Positions 1 to 7,136 of a DNA stretch of 10,951 nt are shown here, one piece after another. Origin of the DNA: an uncultured Eubacterium sp. (lineage in GTDB: Bacteria; Bacillota; Clostridia; Oscillospirales; Acutalibacteraceae); assembly GCA_910577215.1 (NCBI GenBank), contig CAJTMQ010000053.1, positions 1 through 10,951 on the forward strand. The letters run 5' to 3'. Position numbers and translations under genes: made by a program. Every line of letters begins with the position of its first letter. The stretch's first letter is position 1. Below the pieces are notes generated by a model that saw only the letters and a program-made list of their open reading frames with translations, did no database searches and was not told the origin of the DNA.

Positions 1-17
1 ATGGAGCTTTTTGCTTT

Positions 18-815
18 TTAAAGTTTATTATCTTTTTCAACTGCTTTATCAACTGCGTTGTGGATTGCGGCTTCAAAACCGTCTGCCTGTAAGGAGGTAA
101 CACCCTCAATAGTTGTTCCGCCCGGGGAACAAACCTGATCTATCAGCTCAAACGGGTGCGTGTCACTTTCAAGTATCATTTTTGCACTGCCCATAACGGA
201 TTGTGCTGCGATTTTTAATGCAATGTCCTTTTTCATTCCGTTTTTAACGCCTGCTCTGGCAAGTGCGTCAATAAACATATATACAAAAGCAGGGGAGCAG
301 CCTGCAAGAACTCCGAAAAGAGGAAAACTGCTTTCAGGCAGTTCCATAATTTCACCAACAGCACCGAAAATTTTTTCTATTTCCTTTTTTTCTTCGTCTG
401 CAACTTTATCACTGGTACAGTATGCACTGCATGCAGCGGCAACCTTTGCGTTTATATTCGGCATAATGCGAACAATTTTATTGTCATGTGAAAGGTTGTC
501 CCTGATAAAACCGATTGTTTTTCCTGCTGCAATTGAAACAAGAACCGTATCATACTCTTCAAGCTCCATATTAATTTCATTCAGAACACTTGTAATCATA
601 TTGGGCTTAACAGCAAGCACAACATATTCACAAAGTTTAACAACTTCAATTGCACTGCTGCAGCTGTTTATGGAATACTTTGAAACTGCATTTTTAATGC
701 AGATTTCAGCAGGGTCATAAGCATAAATTTCATTACCGCTAATTACTCCCGATTCCGTGATGCCCTTAATAATTGCTGTTGCCATATTGCCGCAGCCGAT
801 AAAACCAATACTCAA
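18..815 (-). CDS. proC: Pyrroline-5-carboxylate reductase (ProC)
   Basis: This 265-residue cytosolic enzyme should catalyse the last step of proline synthesis, the NAD(P)H-dependent reduction of 1-pyrroline-5-carboxylate to L-proline. The N-terminus is a Rossmann nucleotide-binding segment (GFIGCGNMATAIIKG, residues 4-18). RIMPN at 117-121 and AGCSPAFVYMFIDAL at 171-185 are typical of the family. The C-terminal P5CR signature is clear at about 222-243 (ELIDQVCSPGGTTIEGVTSLQ). Length is normal for ProC (about 265-275). The start is a TTG: a strong AGGAGG lies 8 bases upstream and the Rossmann motif then begins at the usual distance from the N-terminus. It follows spoIIID on the same strand after 54 bases, but a good promoter of its own overlaps the spoIIID stop codon. 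No proA or proB is visible; the 17 bases beyond the stop are too few to judge the next gene. Confidence 0.96.
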   Translation of the reverse strand: MSIGFIGCGNMATAIIKGITESGVISGNEIYAYDPAEICIKNAVSKYSINSCSSAIEVVKLCEYVVLAVKPNMITSVLNEINMELEEYDTVLVSIAAGKTIGFIRDNLSHDNKIVRIMPNINAKVAAACSAYCTSDKVADEEKKEIEKIFGAVGEIMELPESSFPLFGVLAGCSPAFVYMFIDALARAGVKNGMKKDIALKIAAQSVMGSAKMILESDTHPFELIDQVCSPGGTTIEGVTSLQADGFEAAIHNAVDKAVEKDNKL

Positions 816-844
816 TTTTTTGCCCTCCTGTGTTTTATGTTACT

Positions 845-873
845 ATACTAACACGCGTCGGCAAAAATATCAA
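845..873 (-). promoter_or_regulatory. Candidate sigma-A promoter for proC
   Basis: Reading the minus strand, TTGATA (873-868) is followed by exactly 17 bases and then TAGTAT (850-845), preceded by TGT, which gives an extended -10 element. The -35 overlaps the stop codon of spoIIID (870-872). Transcription would start near 838, about 20 bases before the TTG start of proC. This would let proC be expressed independently of the sporulation gene upstream. Identified by eye from consensus and spacing. Confidence 0.55.
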
Positions 874-1127
874 ACCTTTTTATAATTACTGTATTTTTTC
901 TTTGTAGCATTTCCGCCTCTTATGTGGCGTTCTGCCTTATTTTCCTGCAAAACCTTTGCAACATCTTCATACAGGTTTTTATCTATTTCATGAAGTCTTT
1001 TTGTAACATCAATATGTACTGTGGATTTGCTTATTCCGAAAACAGTGCCTGCCTGCCTTACCGTTGCACCTGTATCTCTTATATAACGCCCGATTTCAAT
1101 GCATCTTTTTTCAACATTACCGTTCAA
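870..1127 (-). CDS. spoIIID: Sporulation transcriptional regulator SpoIIID
   Basis: This small DNA-binding protein (85 residues with the start chosen here) acts in the mother cell of sporulating Firmicutes, where SpoIIID activates or represses many sigma-E-dependent genes and helps produce sigma-K. A helix-turn-helix lies at about 22-44 (TVRQAGTVFGISKSTVHIDV), matching the family pattern TVR-x-(3)-FG[IV]SKSTVH-x-D. The basic C-terminal tail has the family hallmark RHIRGGNATKKKY at 67-79. An ATG 12 bases upstream and an open frame reaching back to 1241 exist, but the TTG at 1127 is preferred: it makes the N-terminus align residue for residue with Bacillus subtilis SpoIIID (same distance to the IGRYI/IGKYI segment), and the in-frame ATG lies inside the apparent Shine-Dalgarno sequence. 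It lies upstream of proC and divergent from a GNAT gene. Confidence 0.93.
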   Translation of the reverse strand: MNGNVEKRCIEIGRYIRDTGATVRQAGTVFGISKSTVHIDVTKRLHEIDKNLYEDVAKVLQENKAERHIRGGNATKKKYSNYKKV

Positions 1128-1132
1128 GTGTT

Positions 1133-1143
1133 TCACCATCCTT
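1133..1143 (-). promoter_or_regulatory. Ribosome binding site that decides the spoIIID start
   Basis: On the minus strand the sequence AAGGATGGTGA resembles the ideal AAGGAGGTGA with one extra base, and sits 6 bases before the TTG at 1127. The only nearby ATG (1139-1137) lies inside this element, so using it would leave no ribosome binding site at a workable distance. This supports the TTG start. Confidence 0.5.
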
Positions 1144-1213
1144 GGTAATATATATTTTGAGAAACCGAAAGTTATAACCATAAATGCATTCATTTTATTT
1201 TGAAGTAGATTTA

Positions 1214-1242
1214 TTGATGATTTTATGTTAATATAATACAAA
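1214..1242 (+). promoter_or_regulatory. Possible promoter region for the GNAT-lacZ operon
   Basis: The plus strand carries TTGATG (1214-1219), 17 bases, then TACAAA (1237-1242); a perfect TATAAT at 1232-1237 is also present but lacks a convincing -35. Either could start transcription 25-40 bases before the GNAT gene. It overlaps the candidate spoIIID promoter on the other strand, so the two would compete for polymerase. Weak evidence based on consensus only. Confidence 0.25.
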
Positions 1243-1247
1243 TATGG
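1220..1247 (-). promoter_or_regulatory. Candidate sigma-E-like promoter for spoIIID
   Basis: On the minus strand CCATATT (1247-1241) is followed by 13 bases and then CATAAAAT (1227-1220). This resembles the Bacillus sigma-E consensus (about GHATATT, 13-15 bases, CATACAAT) with one mismatch in each box. The leader to the TTG start would be about 85 bases. In B. subtilis spoIIID is transcribed by sigma-E, so the match fits the gene, but the region is AT-rich and such matches are not rare. Confidence 0.35.
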
Positions 1248-1280
1248 TTATTTTCATAAAAGTATATTTTGGAGGTGCCT

Positions 1281-1757
1281 ATGACAATACGCAGGGCAGT
1301 GAATGGGGATATTCCAAAAATTCACGAATTGTTAGAACAGGTATGCTTAGTTCATCATAACGGAAGACCTGATTTATTTAAGTTTGGAGCAAGAAAATAT
1401 ACGGATGAAGAGCTTAAAGAAATAATTGCCGATGATAGCAGACCGATTTTTGTTGCCGTTGATGAAAATGATGCTGTTATGGGTTATGCCTTTTGCGTTT
1501 TTCAGCAGCATATTAACAATCATATTTTAACAGATGTAAAAACCTTGTACATTGATGATTTATGTGTTGATGAAAAGATAAGAGGTCGGCACACCGGCAA
1601 GGCACTTTATGATTATGCAGTTGATTTTGCAAAAAACAGCAATTGCTATAATCTGACCCTTAATGTTTGGAATTGCAATGAATCAGCAATGAAATTTTAT
1701 GAAAAGTGCGGACTGAAACCGCAGAAAACTTATCTTGAAGCAATATTAAATAAATAA
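1281..1757 (+). CDS. GNAT family N-acetyltransferase
   Basis: This 158-residue protein has the Gcn5-related acetyltransferase fold, which moves an acetyl group from acetyl-CoA to an amine on a small molecule or protein. Family marks are the central strand TLYIDDLCVDEKIRG (88-102), the acetyl-CoA pyrophosphate loop RGRHTGKALYDYA (101-113), and the C-terminal NVWNCNESAMKFYEKCGLKP (128-147) of the last strands. The substrate cannot be told from sequence. The ATG at 1281 is chosen over an in-frame TTG at 1269 because the ideal GGAGGTG (1271-1277) would otherwise lie inside the gene. It is 25 bases ahead of lacZ and divergent from spoIIID. It resembles a subgroup common in gut Clostridia, recalled from memory, with the N-terminal segment HHNGRPDLFK. 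Confidence 0.9.
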   Translation: MTIRRAVNGDIPKIHELLEQVCLVHHNGRPDLFKFGARKYTDEELKEIIADDSRPIFVAVDENDAVMGYAFCVFQQHINNHILTDVKTLYIDDLCVDEKIRGRHTGKALYDYAVDFAKNSNCYNLTLNVWNCNESAMKFYEKCGLKPQKTYLEAILNK

Positions 1758-1782
1758 ATTATTATTAATTAGGAGTAGCGTT

Positions 1783-4776
1783 ATGATTTACAATCTGAAA
1801 AAAGACAACTACAAAAATTTTAATGTTTATGCAGAAAATCTTTTGCCGCCGCGTTCTTATTTTATTCCTTTTTCAAGTAAAGAGGAACTGGATGAAACGG
1901 ATATAAGAACAGAGCGCTACAGCTCTTCGCGTGTTGCAGTTTTATCAGGTGACTGGAGCTTTAAGTATTACAGTAAGGTTTCTGAAATTCCTGAGGAATT
2001 CAACAGTGATGAGGAGGAAATGGATACTATACCTGTTCCGTCAATGTGGCAGTACACAGGCTATGAAAAACCATACTATGTAAATCAGCGCTATCAGTTT
2101 CCTGTTAATCCTCCCGATTTCCCAGAGGATTGCCCTGTTGGTGTATATCTTAAGAAATTCAAGATTGCTGAAATCAGCGGTAATTTCAGTCTTGCTTTTC
2201 TTGGTGTGGCAGGCAGCCTTGATGTATTTGTAAACGGCAAATACATCGGCTACAGTGAGGGAAGCCATAATACTGCGGAATTTGAGATAACAGAGTTTCT
2301 TGAGGACGGAGAAAATGAAGTTGCCGCAGTAGTTCATAAATGGTGCAACGGAACTTATATTGAAAGTCAGGATATGTTCAGAAGCAACGGTATTTTCCGT
2401 GATGTTCTGATTTTCCGAACAGGGGATAATTCAATATATGATTTCGAAGCTAAAATTACATATAATGAAGACGGTTCTTATATGCTAGATGTTATTCCGA
2501 ACTTTAATATCAAGGATGAGGTTACTTTTACAGCTCAACTGAAAGACGGTAATAAAGATTTTGCTTCCAAATCTCTTAATCTGTGCCCCGGCAAAACAGA
2601 TAAGATAACCTTTGATGTGCTTGATGTTGAAGAATGGAATGCGGAAATTCCGAAACTTTACGATTTATACCTTATCATTTCTAAGGATGATGAGGTTCAG
2701 GAAATTATTAGAAAAAGAATAGGCTTTAAGCATATAGATATCAGAAAAAATATTTTCTACTTCAATAATAAAAGAATTAAGCTTTTGGGTGTTAATCATC
2801 ACGATACCACTTCTAAGGCAGGCTATGTAATGACTGTTTCGGAAATGGAAAAGGATGTTAAGATATTTAAAGATTATAATGTGAACTGTGTGCGTACCTC
2901 GCACTATCCTCCCGATCCTACATTTATTGATTTGTGTGATGAATACGGAATTTATGTCGTTGATGAGGCAGATATTGAGGCTCATGGTGTCTGCGAAATT
3001 CACAGACCGAATCTTATAAGCAACAATCTTCAGTGGAAAGAGCACTATTGGGATAGAGTTTCACGTATGTATCAGCGTGATAAAAACCATCCGAGTATAA
3101 CCATGTGGTCACTTGGTAATGAAGCTGGCGGCTACAGATGTCAGGATTACTGCTATAAGAACTTAAAGGAATTAACCAATATTCCTATTCACTATGAGGG
3201 TGCCTGCCGCACAATACGCTGGTCATATGATGTTCATTCCGAAATGTATACTCATTTCAAAACCTGCGAAAAAATTGCCAACGGAAGAGGACTTCCGTCT
3301 AAATACTATAAAAAGCCGTTCTTTGTTTGTGAATACGCTCATGCTATGGGTGTAGGTGCAGGTGAATTGGAAAGATACGTAAAAGCCTTCTATTCAAGTG
3401 ATATTATGATGGGCGGCTGTATCTGGGAATTTGCAGATCACGCTGTTTATCACGAAAACGGCGAGCAGAAATATACCTACGGCGGTGATCACGGTGAGTG
3501 GAAGCACGATAGCAATTTCTGTGTAGACGGTCTTTTTTCTCCTGAAAGAGAGCCGCATACCGGTGCATATCAGATGAAAAACTGCTACAGACCAATCAGG
3601 GCAAGGCATAAGGCGGATAGTATATTTGAATTCACAAGCCGCAATTATTTCAGAACGCAGGAATGCACGGTTAAATATTCTGTTTTGGATAACGGTACAG
3701 AGGTTAAAGCAGGGGAATTTGAACTGACAATTGAGCCGACACGCACAATATCGAAAGAAATTGAATATGAAATCGGAGCCCATACTGTAATTGTATTTAC
3801 ATATTATAATGACGGCTTTGAGGTTGCTAATGAGCAGATTGTTTTGAATGATGAATACAAGGCCGAAAGCATTGAAGCAGGCAAAATGCCCGAGGTTGAA
3901 ACAAGCGAAAGCAATCTTTTCATAATCGGTGATAATTTTGAATTGGTTTATAATTCAAAGATGGGTGAGTTTTTAAGCTATGTTTACAATGGCAAGCAGC
4001 TTATAAACCAGTGTCCTCTCGGCATTGCAAGAGGCTTTACTCCTGAGCTTTACAGAGCACCGATTGATAATGATATGTATATGAAAAAGGCTTGGCTCAG
4101 AAAAGGGCTTGATAAGCTTGTGTTTAAATCAATGCCGATAAAAGAATATTATCATACTACTGATGAATGTGTTGTTATTAATCAAAAGCTGAAGCTGTTT
4201 ACGCCTAAGTGCAGAAATGCAGGAACATTACTTGTTGAATATAAGATTTACGGCGGAGGAGAAATTGAGGTTGACTACTGCTATAAAAATCTTAAATTTA
4301 AAAATGTTCCAAGACTCGGAATAACATTTGAAATGCCGAAAAACTTTAATAAGGTTAAGTATTACGGTTATGATAAAACAAGCTTATCCGATTTCAAAGA
4401 GCAGGCGGTTTTTGCAATATCGCAGCTTGATGTTCGTGATATGCACGACAGCTATATCAAGCCGCAGGAAAGCGGTATGAGATACAGCACCTATTGGGCT
4501 GAACTTACAGATGAAAATGGCTTTGGATTGAGATTTGAGAGCAATAATTCCTTTGTATTCAATGCAAATCATTATAATGTTGCGCAGTGTGCAAAAGCGG
4601 CTCATGCAGAGGATTTGAAGGAATATGATACAACCGTTGTCCATTTAGACGGCTTTATGATGGGTGCAGGTTCAAATGCCTGCGGACCTGTTCCTGATGC
4701 TGAGCACAGAATGCCGAAGGTTAAGGAATACAGCAACAATTTCACGGTTAAACCTGTAGGTAGTAAGAATGTTTAA
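1783..4776 (+). CDS. lacZ: Beta-galactosidase, GH2 family (LacZ type)
   Basis: This 997-residue enzyme should hydrolyse lactose and other beta-galactosides in the cytosol; there is no signal peptide. Its length and five-domain layout are close to E. coli LacZ (1024): sugar-binding jelly roll at about 46-213, Ig-like domain to about 316, TIM barrel at about 318-605, second Ig-like domain, and the C-terminal small-chain domain from about 715. The acid/base is Glu447 (WSLGNE) and the nucleophile Glu517 (VCEYAHAMG), equal to E. coli Glu461 and Glu537. Other active-site residues are kept: Asp197 (SQDMFR), His340, His374 (SHYP), Glu399 and His401 (EAHG), and Trp548. The C-terminal loop reads GFMMGAGSNACGP, with Cys where E. 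coli has Trp999, so substrate preference may differ. AGGAG lies 7 bases before the ATG. The 3' end overlaps acpS by 8 bases. No transporter or LacI-type regulator is visible. Confidence 0.96.
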   Translation: MIYNLKKDNYKNFNVYAENLLPPRSYFIPFSSKEELDETDIRTERYSSSRVAVLSGDWSFKYYSKVSEIPEEFNSDEEEMDTIPVPSMWQYTGYEKPYYVNQRYQFPVNPPDFPEDCPVGVYLKKFKIAEISGNFSLAFLGVAGSLDVFVNGKYIGYSEGSHNTAEFEITEFLEDGENEVAAVVHKWCNGTYIESQDMFRSNGIFRDVLIFRTGDNSIYDFEAKITYNEDGSYMLDVIPNFNIKDEVTFTAQLKDGNKDFASKSLNLCPGKTDKITFDVLDVEEWNAEIPKLYDLYLIISKDDEVQEIIRKRIGFKHIDIRKNIFYFNNKRIKLLGVNHHDTTSKAGYVMTVSEMEKDVKIFKDYNVNCVRTSHYPPDPTFIDLCDEYGIYVVDEADIEAHGVCEIHRPNLISNNLQWKEHYWDRVSRMYQRDKNHPSITMWSLGNEAGGYRCQDYCYKNLKELTNIPIHYEGACRTIRWSYDVHSEMYTHFKTCEKIANGRGLPSKYYKKPFFVCEYAHAMGVGAGELERYVKAFYSSDIMMGGCIWEFADHAVYHENGEQKYTYGGDHGEWKHDSNFCVDGLFSPEREPHTGAYQMKNCYRPIRARHKADSIFEFTSRNYFRTQECTVKYSVLDNGTEVKAGEFELTIEPTRTISKEIEYEIGAHTVIVFTYYNDGFEVANEQIVLNDEYKAESIEAGKMPEVETSESNLFIIGDNFELVYNSKMGEFLSYVYNGKQLINQCPLGIARGFTPELYRAPIDNDMYMKKAWLRKGLDKLVFKSMPIKEYYHTTDECVVINQKLKLFTPKCRNAGTLLVEYKIYGGGEIEVDYCYKNLKFKNVPRLGITFEMPKNFNKVKYYGYDKTSLSDFKEQAVFAISQLDVRDMHDSYIKPQESGMRYSTYWAELTDENGFGLRFESNNSFVFNANHYNVAQCAKAAHAEDLKEYDTTVVHLDGFMMGAGSNACGPVPDAEHRMPKVKEYSNNFTVKPVGSKNV

Positions 4777-5083
4777 AATAGGCACAGATATAATAAGAAT
4801 TTCACGAATAGAAAAAAGTCTTGAAAAAAGCAGTTTTAAAGAATCTGTTTTTACCGAAAATGAAATAGCTTATTCAAAAAGAAGCGAAACCTTTGCAGGA
4901 ATTTTTGCTGCAAAGGAGGCGTTTCTTAAGGCGCGGGGAACAGGTATAAACTGCAGACTCAATACGATAGAGATTTGCCACGACGATAAAGGCAAGCCGC
5001 ATATAGCAGGCATTGAGAATTCCGATGTTTCAATAAGCCACGATGGTGATTATGCTGCAGCAACAGTAATTTTGTGGGAGTAA
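4769..5083 (+). CDS. acpS: Holo-[acyl-carrier-protein] synthase (AcpS)
   Basis: AcpS transfers the 4'-phosphopantetheine arm of coenzyme A to the serine of acyl carrier protein, making it active for fatty acid synthesis. The two family motifs are present: GTDIIRISRIE (5-15) with magnesium ligand Asp7, and FAAKEAFLKARGTGI (46-60) with Glu50 as second ligand and Lys49-Glu50 in the catalytic WxxKEAxxK-like signature. The final strand VSISHDGDYAAATVIL (87-102) is also typical. At 104 residues it is shorter than the common 115-125, mainly in the middle region, but nothing essential seems lost. It overlaps lacZ by 8 bases, has only a weak ribosome binding site and so may be translationally coupled. 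The next gene starts 2 bases after its stop. Confidence 0.94.
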   Translation: MFKIGTDIIRISRIEKSLEKSSFKESVFTENEIAYSKRSETFAGIFAAKEAFLKARGTGINCRLNTIEICHDDKGKPHIAGIENSDVSISHDGDYAAATVILWE

Positions 5084-5085
5084 TT

Positions 5086-6591
5086 ATGAAAATTTTAACT
5101 GCAAAAGAAATCAGAAAGGCTGAAGAAATTTCATTCAAAACATATTTTTCCGAAGCGGAGCTGATGAAAAGGGCAGGCAGAGAATGCTCTGAAAAAATTA
5201 TTAAGTATTACGGCAATGAAATAAAAGATAAAAGGGTGTTGGTATTTTGCGGAAACGGTAAAAATGCAGGCGATGGATTTGTTATTGCCAAGACGCTTTT
5301 GGATTTCGGTGCAAATGCAGAAATTGTGCTTTGTGATAAAAAGCCCTCCATTTCCGAACCGCTTGAATATTACAATGATGCAGTTAAAAGCGGTGTTAAG
5401 GTTAACAATTTTTCAGATTGTGATATGAGCTGTACTTTAATTGTTGACTGTATTTTCGGAATAGGTTTTCACGGCAAGGCTGAAAATCCTTTTGATGATA
5501 TTTTTAATATCATTAACGAAAGCGGAGCAAAGGTTGTTTCAGTAGATGTTCCAAGCGGAGTTAATGCAACGGACGGCTCGGTAATCAATGCAGTAAGGGC
5601 CGATTTAACAATTGCAATTTCAACTTTGAAATACTGTCATGTTTTGCCGCCTTCCAATGAGTATTGCGGAAAAACCGTTTGTGTAAATATCGGAATTCCG
5701 AATGATTGCTACCGTGAGAAATATGCACAAACAATTTCAAAGTCTTATGTAAAAAATTGTTTCAAAAAAAGAAGTATTAATTCAAACAAAGGAAGCTACG
5801 GCAGACAGCTTAATATCTGCGGAAGCTATTTGATGCCGGGTGCTGCGGTTATCTGCGCGCAGTCGGCACTCAAAACAGGTGTAGGCTTGCTGAAATGTGC
5901 CTTTCCTAAATCAATTTACGGAGTTATGACGGCACACCTTGTTCAGCCTATATTTTCGCCTATGAGTGAAAATGAAAACAAAACCTTTTCTATGGGTGCT
6001 CTCACACATATACTTGAAGAGCTCAGGTGGGCAGACAGTGTTGCACTTGGCTGCGGAATCGGCAATAATGATGACACGCAGGTGCTCTGCAATCAAATCA
6101 TAAAGGAAAGTAATGTTCCTGTTATTCTTGATGCAGATGGCATAAATTCCATAATTCCGAATATAGATGTTTTGAAAGACTCTAAAGCACAGTTGGTTTT
6201 AACGCCTCATCCGGGTGAGATGGCAAGGCTGATTAATGAAGATATTTCCTATGTTCAAAGCAATAGAATAGATACCGCAAGGGCATTTGCAAAGGAGTAT
6301 AACTGTATTGTTGTATTAAAGGGTGCAAATACGGTTGTTACGGATGGTATTGAGGTGTTTGTTAACACAACGGGCAATGCAGGTATGGCAATGGGCGGAA
6401 CAGGTGATATGCTTACAGGTATGATTGCTTCATTTGCGGCTCAGGGTATTGCTCCTTTTGATGCAGCAAAATGTGCGGTTTATATTCACGGACTTTGCGG
6501 AGATATAACAGCACAGGAAATCAGTCAGCGGGGAATGACGGTTAAGGATATGCTTGAGCTTCTCGGTGCTTTGATGAGCGAATTTGAGTAA
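5086..6591 (+). CDS. nnrD: Bifunctional NAD(P)H-hydrate epimerase / ADP-dependent dehydratase
   Basis: This 501-residue fusion repairs NADH and NADPH damaged by hydration: the N-terminal YjeF domain epimerises the R and S forms, and the C-terminal ribokinase-like domain dehydrates S-NAD(P)HX back to NAD(P)H using ADP. The N-terminal domain (about 1-215) carries GNGKNAGDGF (56-65) and SVDVPSGVNATDG (152-164). The dehydratase domain (about 225-501) carries NKGSYGR (234-240), ILDADGIN (347-354), TPHPGE (373-378), LKGANTVVTDG (411-421) and the catalytic loop GMAMGGTGDMLTGM (433-446) with Asp441. The ATG at 5086 is chosen over an in-frame GTG at 5074 because GGGAG (5076-5080) sits 5 bases upstream. 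The acpS-nnrD pairing is common in Firmicutes. Confidence 0.95.
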   Translation: MKILTAKEIRKAEEISFKTYFSEAELMKRAGRECSEKIIKYYGNEIKDKRVLVFCGNGKNAGDGFVIAKTLLDFGANAEIVLCDKKPSISEPLEYYNDAVKSGVKVNNFSDCDMSCTLIVDCIFGIGFHGKAENPFDDIFNIINESGAKVVSVDVPSGVNATDGSVINAVRADLTIAISTLKYCHVLPPSNEYCGKTVCVNIGIPNDCYREKYAQTISKSYVKNCFKKRSINSNKGSYGRQLNICGSYLMPGAAVICAQSALKTGVGLLKCAFPKSIYGVMTAHLVQPIFSPMSENENKTFSMGALTHILEELRWADSVALGCGIGNNDDTQVLCNQIIKESNVPVILDADGINSIIPNIDVLKDSKAQLVLTPHPGEMARLINEDISYVQSNRIDTARAFAKEYNCIVVLKGANTVVTDGIEVFVNTTGNAGMAMGGTGDMLTGMIASFAAQGIAPFDAAKCAVYIHGLCGDITAQEISQRGMTVKDMLELLGALMSEFE

Positions 6592-6603
6592 TGGAATGAT
6601 ACC

Positions 6604-7080
6604 GTGAAAAAAACAATTGCCTTGCTGTTTGTTGCAGCGTTTTTTTTAACAGGATGTAAGGTTAAAACATATACACCCGAAATAGCGGATTTTAACCAAA
6701 GTGCAACTGTAACAGCGGGTGATTTTTCCTACACATGCGAAATATCAAAGCAGGGAATGGTTGTTACTGTTACGGCAACCTCCACAAACGCAAGCGGAAT
6801 GAGTATTGTTTATAACGGCACATCCGCGGTGTTTAAATACCTTGATATGGAATATGAGATTGTTTCGGATAAAATTGATGATACAAACCCTGCAAAGGCT
6901 GTTTATGATGCCTTTGAGGTATTGATTTCAGGTGTTCCCGATAATGCATCGAAAACGGCAGATGGTTTCAGATATGACGGCAAAACCGCCCTGGGCGATT
7001 TTATCCTGTTGCAGAATGATGATTATTCCTATAAATCAATTTATTTTAAAGAGGCAAATATTAATATAGTTTTTGAATAA
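6604..7080 (+). CDS. Small secreted lipoprotein of unknown function
   Basis: This 158-residue protein has a lipoprotein signal peptide: MKK, a hydrophobic stretch at 5-15 and the lipobox LTGC with Cys18, so the mature protein should be lipid-anchored on the outer face of the membrane. The rest is rich in alternating polar and hydrophobic residues suggesting beta-strands (34-47, 51-60, 66-87, 131-138, 143-157). The overall pattern recalls small Clostridia lipoproteins with a LolA-like beta-sheet, but this is a weak impression and no conserved catalytic motif is visible. It starts with GTG, 12 bases after the nnrD stop, with a poor ribosome binding site (GGA 8 bases upstream). It is the last gene before a strong terminator, so it is probably co-transcribed with the upstream operon. 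Any link with NAD(P)H repair or AcpS is unproven. Confidence 0.8.
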   Translation: MKKTIALLFVAAFFLTGCKVKTYTPEIADFNQSATVTAGDFSYTCEISKQGMVVTVTATSTNASGMSIVYNGTSAVFKYLDMEYEIVSDKIDDTNPAKAVYDAFEVLISGVPDNASKTADGFRYDGKTALGDFILLQNDDYSYKSIYFKEANINIVFE

Positions 7081-7084
7081 ATGA

Positions 7085-7126
7085 AAAGAGCTCTGTTGTG
7101 CTTATACGCAACAGAGCTCTTTGTTT
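7085..7126 (+). terminator. Rho-independent terminator, probably bidirectional
   Basis: A perfect 14-base-pair inverted repeat, AAAGAGCTCTGTTG (7085-7098) and CAACAGAGCTCTTT (7109-7122), surrounds a 10-base loop that can pair partly itself. It begins 4 bases after the lipoprotein stop. T-rich sequence follows on the plus strand (TTTGTTT), and on the minus strand the stem ends in CTTTTCATTT. It lies between two convergent genes, so it can end the acpS-nnrD operon and the dtxR-type gene alike. Confidence 0.88.
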
Positions 7127-7136
7127 ATGTTAATAC

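Noticed and set aside
160..720. Long open frame on the plus strand opposite proC
   Set aside because: It is the complement of a clear ProC gene, has no family match and no ribosome binding site.
1128..1241. Open frame extending SpoIIID by 38 residues to a start at 1241
   Set aside because: The added residues have no family match, the ATG at 1139 lies inside the apparent ribosome binding site, and the TTG at 1127 gives an exact N-terminal alignment with known SpoIIID.
3394..3783. Minus-strand open frames inside lacZ (also at 2041-2337, 2665-3045, 4384-4644)
   Set aside because: They lie opposite an intact, full-length beta-galactosidase gene and their translations show no recognisable domain.
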